NCBI RefSeq assembly: GCF_900102945.1
Contig: NZ_FNGI01000015.1
Span: 1-64,000, forward strand
Direction of reading: 5' to 3'
Source of the DNA: Modicisalibacter muralis
GTDB taxonomy: Bacteria; Pseudomonadota; Gammaproteobacteria; Pseudomonadales; Halomonadaceae
Length of the DNA: 64,000 bases
A model generated the notes under the pieces. It did not search any database, was not told the origin of the DNA, and saw only the letters and a list, made by a program, of their open reading frames with translations. Made by a program: the position numbers and the translations under genes. Position 1 is the stretch's first letter. Each line of letters opens with the position of its first letter. Below, in pieces: positions 57,704-64,000 of the stretch.

Positions 57704-59254
57704 TCACTCCTGACCACTGCCGTAGCCCATCGCCACACTGGCTTCGGTGCCGGTCTCCACCCATACGCTCTGCGGCACCGTGTACTCGCGTAGTCCATCT
57801 AATCCACTGGAGCGACCAAAGCCGCTGTCGCGGAAGCCGCCGAACGGTGACATCACGTTGATTGCCTTGTAACTGTTGATCCACACCGTGCCGGCTCGCA
57901 ACTGGCCGGCGACGCGATGCGCCTTGGCTGGATCCTGCGTCCACACCGCGCCGGCCAATCCGAAGCGAGTGCCGTTGGCGAGTCGTATGGCCTCCTCTTC
58001 ATCCTCGAAGGGCATCACCACCAACACCGGGCCGAAGACTTCCTCACGGGCGATCGGCATATCGGTGGTGACTTCGACCAACACGGTAGGCGAGATGAAA
58101 TAGCCCCGTGCCTCTTCTGGCAGACCTGCCGGCCGGGTACCACCGGTCAGTATCCTGGCACCGGCGGCGATGGCGTCGTTGATCATCTGCGTGACACGCA
58201 AATATTGCTGGCGATTCTGCAGCGGGCCCATGCGGGTGGCCTCATTATCAGGCAGACCGACCTGGATATCGACGGCGGCTCGGGCCAAGCGGTCGGTGAC
58301 CTCCTCGAGAATATCGCGCTGTACCAGCAGGCGCGAGCCAGCCACGCAGCTTTGCCCGGCCGCGGCGAAGATCGCTGCCTGCGCGCCAGCCACGGCATCG
58401 TCAAGCCTGGCGTCGCTGAAGACGATATTGGCCGACTTGCCGCCCAATTCCAGCACCGTCGGCACCAGCCGTTGGGCGCCGGCTTCGGCGATCATCCGAC
58501 CACTGGCGGGCGAGCCGACGAACACCAGTTTGCTGATGCCGTCATGGCCGGTCAGCGCGGCACCGGTCGAAGGGCCCAACCCGTTGACGATGTTGATCAG
58601 TCCTTTCGGCAACCCGCCACTCTCCAGCAGCTTCGCAATCACTACCGAGGAGAAGGGTGTGAGTTCCGAGGGTTTAAGCACGACCCCATTTCCAGCAGCG
58701 ATCGCCGGCGCGAGCTGCCAGGCACAGGTGAACATCGGCGCATTCCAAGGCGTGATCTGACCGACCACACCGTAAGGCACGTGACGCACGTAGTTGAGGT
58801 GCGAGGTCGGTACCGGAATAACCTCGCCGTGCTGCTTGTCGCACCAGCCGGCATAATATTCGAACATCTCGCGAACCTTGCCGACTTCACCGCGACAGTC
58901 GCGGATCGGCTTGCCGGCAATCACGCTTTCGAGCTGGGCCAATGCTTCCTCGTGACCTTCCAGCGCGCGCACTGCGGCGTTCATGCGTCGTCCGCGCTCG
59001 CTGGCGGTTAGCGCCATCCATTGTGCCTGGGCGCGAGCGGCTGCGGACACGGCGCGCTCGAGAATATCGGCGCCGGCGTCCCGATAGCCAACCAGTGCTT
59101 CGCCGGTAGCTGGGTTGGTCAACGTGATGAGCTCACCTTCACCGGCGCACAATGTGCCATCGACCCAATTGGAAAGCGGCGTTTCACCGCTGAGCGCAAA
59201 GTTGGCAAACAGCTCGTTCAGACGTTCGCGCGCCTGCTGGTTGAGTGCGTTCAT
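57704..59254 (-). CDS. NAD(P)-dependent aldehyde dehydrogenase
   Basis: A 516-residue ALDH. The catalytic Cys is in AAAGQSCVAGSRLL, the general-base Glu in VLELGGKSANIVF, and the cofactor segment WNAPMFTCAWQLAPAIAAGN and GFRDSGFGRSSG near the end are typical. Its ATG overlaps the stop of the preceding dehydrogenase gene (ATGA), so it is the last gene of a four-gene operon. It probably oxidises the aldehyde made by that dehydrogenase or by another pathway enzyme; the substrate is not evident. Confidence 0.92.
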   Translation of the reverse strand: MNALNQQARERLNELFANFALSGETPLSNWVDGTLCAGEGELITLTNPATGEALVGYRDAGADILERAVSAAARAQAQWMALTASERGRRMNAAVRALEGHEEALAQLESVIAGKPIRDCRGEVGKVREMFEYYAGWCDKQHGEVIPVPTSHLNYVRHVPYGVVGQITPWNAPMFTCAWQLAPAIAAGNGVVLKPSELTPFSSVVIAKLLESGGLPKGLINIVNGLGPSTGAALTGHDGISKLVFVGSPASGRMIAEAGAQRLVPTVLELGGKSANIVFSDARLDDAVAGAQAAIFAAAGQSCVAGSRLLVQRDILEEVTDRLARAAVDIQVGLPDNEATRMGPLQNRQQYLRVTQMINDAIAAGARILTGGTRPAGLPEEARGYFISPTVLVEVTTDMPIAREEVFGPVLVVMPFEDEEEAIRLANGTRFGLAGAVWTQDPAKAHRVAGQLRAGTVWINSYKAINVMSPFGGFRDSGFGRSSGLDGLREYTVPQSVWVETGTEASVAMGYGSGQE

Positions 59255-60156
59255 CGCGTGTTGTCCTCTCCGCTATGGGTGGCAGTGTCCGTTGTGGCCG
59301 CAGTCAAGATGGTGTCGGTAATGTGGTTGAAGTCATCACTGTCGCTAGGGTGGTCGCGATCGACGTGCCACATTTCGACGACTTTTTGTAACAGGCTCAG
59401 CGGCATCCCGAGCTGGGCGGCGGCGTCGCGAGCCAGGCGCAGATCCTTGCGCATCAGCCCGGTGGTAAAGCCCGAGTCGAAACGCCCGGAGAGAATCCAC
59501 TCGGGGAAGTTAACTTCACTGACCGCACTGCGCCCGGAGCCGCTGTTGAGTCCGGCCAGACACGCCGTGGGTTCGACCCCGGAGCGCGCGGCCATTGCCA
59601 CGGCCTCGGCAGTGGTGACGAGGTGGGCGGCGCACAGATAATTGTTGGCGAGTTTGACGACATGACCACTACCCGGCCCGCCGACATGAGTATATTTCGC
59701 CGACATGGCCTCCAACATGGGCGTGACATGGGCGATGGTCGCCTCATCGCCGCCGAGCAACATGCCGAGCCTGCCAGTCGCTGCGCCCTTGGGGCCACCG
59801 CTGACCGGGGCATCGAGCCAATGCAGCCCAGCCGCTGTGACCTTGCCGGCCAGCTCGCGGCTGACCACCGGATCACTGGTCGAGGCGTCGACGATGACGC
59901 TACCCACTGGTGCTCGTGTCAGCAGGCCGGGCGTGGTCTCGATGACCTCGCGGACATGCTCTGAAGTGGGCAGGGAGAGCAAGTAAACATCCGAGGCGGG
60001 CAGGGCATCCGGGGTGACGACATTCAGGCCTTGTGCGGCGAGTCGTTCGCGAGCACCCTCGACAGTGTCCATGCCAGTGACCGCGAACCCGGCCGACTGA
60101 AGCGTGAGTGCCATGTTGCCGCCCATTTGGCCCAGGCCGATTACCGTGATCTTCAT
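59251..60156 (-). CDS. Beta-hydroxyacid dehydrogenase (3-hydroxyisobutyrate dehydrogenase family)
   Basis: A 301-residue NAD(P)-dependent enzyme. The Rossmann motif is VIGLGQMGGNMALTLQSAG, the substrate segment is LDAPVSGGPKGAATGRL, and the catalytic Lys is in GSGHVVKLANNYLC. The family oxidises 3-hydroxyisobutyrate, tartronate semialdehyde, L-threonate and similar acids; the particular substrate cannot be told. It lies 116 bases after the M20 gene in the same direction. Confidence 0.9.
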   Translation of the reverse strand: MKITVIGLGQMGGNMALTLQSAGFAVTGMDTVEGARERLAAQGLNVVTPDALPASDVYLLSLPTSEHVREVIETTPGLLTRAPVGSVIVDASTSDPVVSRELAGKVTAAGLHWLDAPVSGGPKGAATGRLGMLLGGDEATIAHVTPMLEAMSAKYTHVGGPGSGHVVKLANNYLCAAHLVTTAEAVAMAARSGVEPTACLAGLNSGSGRSAVSEVNFPEWILSGRFDSGFTTGLMRKDLRLARDAAAQLGMPLSLLQKVVEMWHVDRDHPSDSDDFNHITDTILTAATTDTATHSGEDNTR

Positions 60157-60272
60157 GGGTACCTCGTCATTGCGTTGTCGTTGCTCAGGCTTGTCGTTGC
60201 CACTTCATGCGCGAGCCAGTCCAGGCCGCGCGCGCAGGCGTGGGCAGTCAGTGTCATCGGGAACAAGCACGC

Positions 60273-61433
60273 CTAGTCGCGTAGCAGCGTTTTGACCAGC
60301 GCTTGCCAGTACGCCATGCCGACCGGGGCGGCGGCATCGTTGAAATCGTAGTGCGGGTTGTGCAGCGAGGCGCTCTCCTCACCGTTACCCAGCCAGATGT
60401 AGGCGCCCGGGCGCTGCTGAAGCATGAAGGCGAAGTCCTCCGAGGCCATTGACGGCGGCAGGTCGCGATGCACCCGGGCGACTTCCGGCAGCGCCTCGAG
60501 CACTTCGGCGCAGCGAGTGGCTTGCTCGGGCGTGTTGATGGTCGCCGGATAGCGTGCCTGATAATCGAAGTCGGCCTTGAGTCCGTGAAAACTCGCCATG
60601 GCCTCAATCGCTTCGCGAAAGCGCTTTTCCAAGTAAGCGCGTAGGGAAGGATCGAAGCAGCGCAGCGTACCTCTCAACTCGACCGTCTCGGGGATCACGT
60701 TGTAGGCGTCACCGGCGTGGAACTGGGTGATGCTCAGCACGGCCGTCTGATGCGCGGGGGTCTCGCGGCTGATCAGTCCCTGCAACTGGGTGGCGAGCTG
60801 GCAGGCGGCGAGCACCGTGTCGGTACCCAGGTGTGGCATGGCGGCGTGACAGCCGCGCCCGGTCAATGTCAGGGTGAACACATCGAAGGCAGCCATGACG
60901 GCGGTGTCATGCACTGCCACCTCGCCCACCGCCAATCCTGGCCAATTGTGCAGGCCGTAGACAGCCTGCATCGGGAAGCGCTCGAACAGCCCCTCTTCGA
61001 CCATCACCCGGCCACCGCCCTCGTTCTCCTCAGCGGGCTGGAAGATGAAGTACACCCGCCCGGCAAAATCGGGGTCGCGTGCCAGCGCGCAAGCCGCACC
61101 GAGCAGCATGGTGGTATGGCCGTCATGGCCGCAGGCATGCATCTTGCCTGGCGTGGCTGAAGCATGCGCGAAGCGATTCAACTCGGTGACGTCGAGCGCA
61201 TCGATGTCCGCGCGCAAGCCAATGGCGGAGCTGCTCTCACGCCGGCCATCGAGGATGGCGACGACACCGGTGCCACCGCCCAACCCGGTGACGACCTCCA
61301 GGCCGGCCGCTTGAAGGATATCGGCAATGCGCGCGCCAGTCTGATGCTCCTCGAAGGCGGTCTCCGGTTGGCGATGAAATGCATGGCGCCAAGTGCGCAG
61401 CGTCTCTGCGTCGATTTCAGCGGGCTTGTTCAT
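60273..61433 (-). CDS. M20 family amidohydrolase (HipO/AbgB-like)
   Basis: A 386-residue metallo-amidohydrolase. Metal-binding residues are in HACGHDGHTTMLLG and FQPAEENEGGGRVM; the dimerisation domain follows at LTGRGCHAAMPHLGTDTV, and the last metal His in SLHNPHYDFND. The family cleaves N-acyl amino acids, hippurate or p-aminobenzoyl-glutamate. The start at 61433 has AAGGA 8 bases upstream. It follows the DUF3100 membrane protein by 14 bases, which suggests that protein imports the amide. Confidence 0.92.
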   Translation of the reverse strand: MNKPAEIDAETLRTWRHAFHRQPETAFEEHQTGARIADILQAAGLEVVTGLGGGTGVVAILDGRRESSSAIGLRADIDALDVTELNRFAHASATPGKMHACGHDGHTTMLLGAACALARDPDFAGRVYFIFQPAEENEGGGRVMVEEGLFERFPMQAVYGLHNWPGLAVGEVAVHDTAVMAAFDVFTLTLTGRGCHAAMPHLGTDTVLAACQLATQLQGLISRETPAHQTAVLSITQFHAGDAYNVIPETVELRGTLRCFDPSLRAYLEKRFREAIEAMASFHGLKADFDYQARYPATINTPEQATRCAEVLEALPEVARVHRDLPPSMASEDFAFMLQQRPGAYIWLGNGEESASLHNPHYDFNDAAAPVGMAYWQALVKTLLRD

Positions 61434-61447
61434 GGGCTTTTCCTTGC

Positions 61448-62746
61448 TTACAGCAGCAGTTGGGCGACCGTGGTGGAGCCGAGGTAGGTGCCGGTAAACA
61501 CCAGCAGCGAGATAATCACCAGCTTCCAGCCGGCTTGGCGGAACATGCTGAACTCGCGCCGGGTCAGTGCCAGGCCGGCGTAGGCCAGCACCGGAGTCAC
61601 AATGGCCAGAACATTCACCGCGCTGAGCTGTTCGACGATCCAGCCACTGCCGGGGGTCCATGGCAGAGTCAGCAGGATGCTGACCAACGACACCCAAGCC
61701 ACGCCGGGCAGATAGAAGGGGGCGACACGGGTAACGATAAATCCGAGCATCGTCATCGCGTAGAGGATTGCCATGCCCGGCAGGGCCTCGAGCAGCGGCG
61801 CGCCGTTGACCGTATTGGAAATCCAGCAGACCACGCAGACCACTGCCACGACAATGGCTGTCTTGCCGAGCTGGCGTTCGGGGCGTTCTTCCTTGAGGGC
61901 ATCGGCTGCCAGCGTTTGCTCGTGGGTGGCCTGGGCGCCGACTGACATTGACGCACGCTGCCCACCGAGTACCCGGTAGAATCTTTCGGCGATCGGCAGG
62001 GCGATAAACAGAGAGACATACAGACCCGTAGCATAGGTCAGCAAGTTGCTGGCCCCGGCGAAGGCCAGTAGTTCATCGGCGCGATCGGGTATAACGGTGG
62101 CCAATGCGGCGGAGCAGGCTGCCATCATGCTGCCACTACCCGCACCACAGGCCATGGCCAGGGCGCGTGGGTCGAACAGGTCCAGTGAGGCGAGGTAACC
62201 GGCCATGAGCGCGAACCACAGCGTGCCGAACATGGTGCCAACGATATAGACGCCCATCACGCCGATGCCTTCCGGCCCCTTGAGGCCGTACTTATCGGAG
62301 ATAATGGCGATGTTGGGCTCGCGGGCGATCGAATGCGTTGCGCCGATCGTCTCGCGGCCCATCTTCAGCACCAGCACGGCGAATGGTAGCGCGAACAGCA
62401 TGGTGCCAAGATTGCCCAGTTCTTGCAGGATCAACGCTGGGCCGGCACTGATTAGCTGCTCGATGGCCGGTCCGATAGTGGAGCCAAAGAGGGCGATGAA
62501 TGGCATGATCGAGAGCAGGATAACTGGACTCGCTGCCTGGCTCAGTTGCACCGGCACCCATTTGGCGGTGTCCGAGAAGAGATGCGGATTGAGCAGCACG
62601 CAGAAGATAAAGGCGTAGAACAGTGGCAGCAGCAGTAGAGAGCCAGGACCCAGGGGAAACTGGAGGATGCCGATGACCTCGGCGATCAGCGAGACGATGA
62701 CCACCAGCACGTGCAGACGCCAGTCGAGTAGCAATGAGAGTTTCAT
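61448..62746 (-). CDS. DUF3100 family membrane protein (probable transporter)
   Basis: A 432-residue protein with about eleven membrane helices (for example LHVLVVIVSLIAEVIGILQF at the N-terminus). A soluble loop rich in Glu lies near residues 270-290. Sequence such as GPEGIGVMGVYIVGTMFGT and CGAGSGSMMAACSAAL agrees with DUF3100, whose function is unknown. It is the first gene of an operon with the M20 amidohydrolase, dehydrogenase and ALDH, which fits a substrate importer. Confidence 0.8.
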   Translation of the reverse strand: MKLSLLLDWRLHVLVVIVSLIAEVIGILQFPLGPGSLLLLPLFYAFIFCVLLNPHLFSDTAKWVPVQLSQAASPVILLSIMPFIALFGSTIGPAIEQLISAGPALILQELGNLGTMLFALPFAVLVLKMGRETIGATHSIAREPNIAIISDKYGLKGPEGIGVMGVYIVGTMFGTLWFALMAGYLASLDLFDPRALAMACGAGSGSMMAACSAALATVIPDRADELLAFAGASNLLTYATGLYVSLFIALPIAERFYRVLGGQRASMSVGAQATHEQTLAADALKEERPERQLGKTAIVVAVVCVVCWISNTVNGAPLLEALPGMAILYAMTMLGFIVTRVAPFYLPGVAWVSLVSILLTLPWTPGSGWIVEQLSAVNVLAIVTPVLAYAGLALTRREFSMFRQAGWKLVIISLLVFTGTYLGSTTVAQLLL

Positions 62747-62803
62747 CTAAAAGTCCCTTGTTGTTGTATTGGGCGATTGGTTGTCTTGGGTGTGTCGACG
62801 AGC

Positions 62804-62818
62804 TCTTGCGGTGCAAGA
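62804..62818. promoter_or_regulatory. LysR-type binding site candidate upstream of the DUF3100 operon
   Basis: A perfect dyad TCTTGC-GGT-GCAAGA, matching the T-N11-A pattern of LysR boxes, about 58 bases before the DUF3100 start. The remaining upstream DNA (62819-63003) contains no gene; a short dyad around ggcacgcagtgcc lies at 62948-62960. Confidence 0.4.
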
Positions 62819-63003
62819 TTACGCTCCCAACAGTATTGAAAAGGAAATGTTCTAATGAAAGGCGTTGCGTGTTCTGTTAATTAGTACACAAAAGTGGCGA
62901 GGCGAAGTTAGCTAGTTCTGAATTCGGGACGCACTGCGTCTCGATTTGGCACGCAGTGCCTTTCAAATTGGAATGCCCCTAGAAAGGAGAACACCACCAA
63001 GCC

Positions 63004-63168
63004 TCATAATGAGCCTTGCTCGAAGGCCTCCGGGCTAACGCCGCCAAGATGGCTGTGTCGGAGTTGCTATTGAACGAGTAGAGGGAGCTACGGGCTAATC
63101 ACGCTCGCTTCCCGCGTTGGGAAGGTGTTGCGCCAGTGCCTCAAGAACGTTTCGGCAATAGTCGTGTT
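63004..63168 (-). pseudogene. IS3-family transposase OrfB remnant
   Basis: On the minus strand one frame reads NTTIAETFLRHWRNTFPTREA, then two stops, then RHSHLGGVSPEAFEQGSL and a stop. The first part resembles the N-A-AESF...TREEA region and the second the YNxxRRHSxLGxxSPxxFE end of IS3-family integrase-type transposases. The middle is frameshifted. Only the last about 55 codons are left; there are no recognisable ends. Confidence 0.72.
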
Positions 63169-63190
63169 GGCGTTTTAACAACAGTCGGTT

Positions 63191-63721
63191 TTATCTGAGG
63201 TCGAGGTGGTCAACCAGGTGAGTATTTCTCCCAACGCGCTTCAAGTCTCCCCATGCTGCCTCCAGGGTGGCGAAGCGCAGTGGACGGCCAACATCGGTCA
63301 TTCTCTTGAGCAGCTCACTCACTGGGCGCTTGGTGTGGGTGAACTCAATGGCGCCATATGCCGTGCGATAGGTCGCCTTGCGCCCTGTCGTCATGACTGT
63401 GATCCGGTCGATAGGGATTTGGGAGATTGCGCCGTACTCCGATAGGGCGGATTCCAGGCTGACGTAGCTGTACTGGCCACGGCGCAAGGCCACTGCAACA
63501 TGCTCAATGGTATGGGCATCGTAACTTTTAGCATAAGCGTAGACATAGACTCCTCGGCAGGCACGGATGAGAAGCCCTTGATTTACCAAGCGATTGATCC
63601 CTTCCTGCAGGGTCTTGGGGCTATCCTCGAGAAACAGTTTGGACAAGTCGCGGTGGGTGAAAACATGGCGCCCTTTTGCATCCCAGGCAGTGAGAACACG
63701 CAGTGCGGCATTCAGTTTCAT
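63191..63721 (-). CDS. AbiEi family antitoxin, solitary
   Basis: A 176-residue protein with the winged-helix of AbiEi antitoxins (HVFTHRDLSKLFLEDSPKTL, GLLIRACRGVYVY) and the following conserved part (YSYVSLESALSEYGAISQIP, TVMTTGRKATYRTAYGAIEF). AbiEi represses the operon for the nucleotidyltransferase toxin AbiEii. Downstream there is no abiEii but an IS3 remnant 22 bases away, so the toxin gene and perhaps the last residues of this protein have been lost. The start at 63721 directly abuts a long palindrome. Confidence 0.85.
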   Translation of the reverse strand: MKLNAALRVLTAWDAKGRHVFTHRDLSKLFLEDSPKTLQEGINRLVNQGLLIRACRGVYVYAYAKSYDAHTIEHVAVALRRGQYSYVSLESALSEYGAISQIPIDRITVMTTGRKATYRTAYGAIEFTHTKRPVSELLKRMTDVGRPLRFATLEAAWGDLKRVGRNTHLVDHLDLR

Positions 63722-63766
63722 AAGTAGACGCCTAAACTATGTAAATATAGTTTAGGCGTCTACTTA
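63721..63766. promoter_or_regulatory. Perfect palindrome (20-bp arms) at the abiEi start: operator candidate
   Basis: Arms taagtagacgcctaaactat (63721-63740) and its exact reverse complement (63747-63766) are separated by gtaaat. The left arm touches the AbiEi start codon. AbiEi proteins autoregulate through inverted repeats in their promoter, so this is probably the binding site; as RNA it would also form a long hairpin over the leader. Confidence 0.65.
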
Positions 63767-63888
63767 ATGCCTATCAATAGGAATTCCCTGCTGTTGGTTA
63801 CCCACATGCTGGAAGGCTGCCAGCTCCCGGAATCTGACTAGTGTCGAAAAGTGAGCCGTACCGGTTTCTCGATAGAAGACCTGATCAT

Positions 63889-63940
63889 AGGTAGTCGGCA
63901 TGGCTACTATGAAGCTATAAGAATCAGGTGCCGACTACCT
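63889..63940. repeat. 12-bp inverted repeat near the window end
   Basis: aggtagtcggca (63889-63900) and tgccgactacct (63929-63940), with a further cctgat / atcagg pairing nested (63881-63886 and 63923-63928). A GTG at 63928 opens a frame that runs off the window (VPTTLTDTACRPDHSNN...), which I do not recognise. The remaining DNA from 63767 to 64000 shows no other gene. It may be the edge of another mobile element. Confidence 0.4.
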
Positions 63941-64000
63941 TGACAGACACCGCTTGCCGGCCCGATCATTCCAACAATCTATTGAGTTCTTCATATAAAT

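Noticed and set aside
62831-62890. A small gene beginning MKGVAC at about 62854 upstream of the DUF3100 operon
   Set aside because: It ends after nine codons and has no conserved context; too short to support.

Overview
The window is GC-rich, densely packed gammaproteobacterial chromosome. Gene order and protein character point to the Halomonadaceae (Halomonas or a close relative). The evidence is the nudE-yrfG-hslR-hslO-pckA run, rppH-ptsP and lgt-thyA-folA, an acidic porin, and a TRAP-linked galactonate operon. I saw no rRNA, tRNA or CRISPR array.

Layout. 1-4478: a sugar-acid operon with a TRAP transporter (small permease cut by the window edge, large permease complete) and the DeLey-Doudoroff enzymes DgoD, DgoA and DgoK. 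It is followed by a convergent gluconokinase and a possible gene relic. 5460-8499: a YedP-type HAD protein that has lost both motif I aspartates, a TerC membrane protein, and a solitary glycine-betaine-type binding protein. 8751-14232: the nrdR-ribD-ribB-ribH-nusB-thiL-pgpA cluster, without ribE and with a degenerate second domain on RibB. 14249-20026: a DUF945 protein, lon with a sigma-32-like promoter, and ilvD. 20099-21890: an unrecognised 35-residue Cys/Glu-rich peptide, a Gfo/Idh oxidoreductase, and a secreted acidic repeat protein. 22005-26652: nudE / yrfG-hslR-hslO-pckA. 26832-33969: msrB, a LysR gene divergent from a DUF1127 gene, tex, gshA, dsbB and rsd. 34070-38276: an RND efflux pair. 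38337-42013: an HAD-IB phosphatase, rppH and ptsP. 42109-43016: an Xre-RES toxin-antitoxin pair. 43050-47124: a TANGO2-like protein, lgt-thyA-folA and a coiled-coil ProQ/FinO protein. 47704-49928: an acidic porin, an orphan HigA and a Phd-VapC pair. 50182-54436: a polyamine-type ABC transporter. 54596-56602: a diguanylate cyclase. 56691-62746: a LysR gene facing a DUF3100 / M20 / beta-hydroxyacid dehydrogenase / ALDH operon of unknown substrate. 63004-64000: a small mobile-element scar with an IS3 transposase remnant, a solitary AbiEi antitoxin and a 20-bp-arm palindrome.

The most unusual signals are four. A family of dispersed REP-like elements occurs three times, two copies carrying exactly eight tandem copies of the heptamer CTTCTAG, and one copy sits inside the polyamine transporter operon. 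The YedP homologue has Gly at both catalytic Asp positions. There are two unassigned small acidic proteins. The DUF3100 operon looks like an uncharacterised catabolic pathway.
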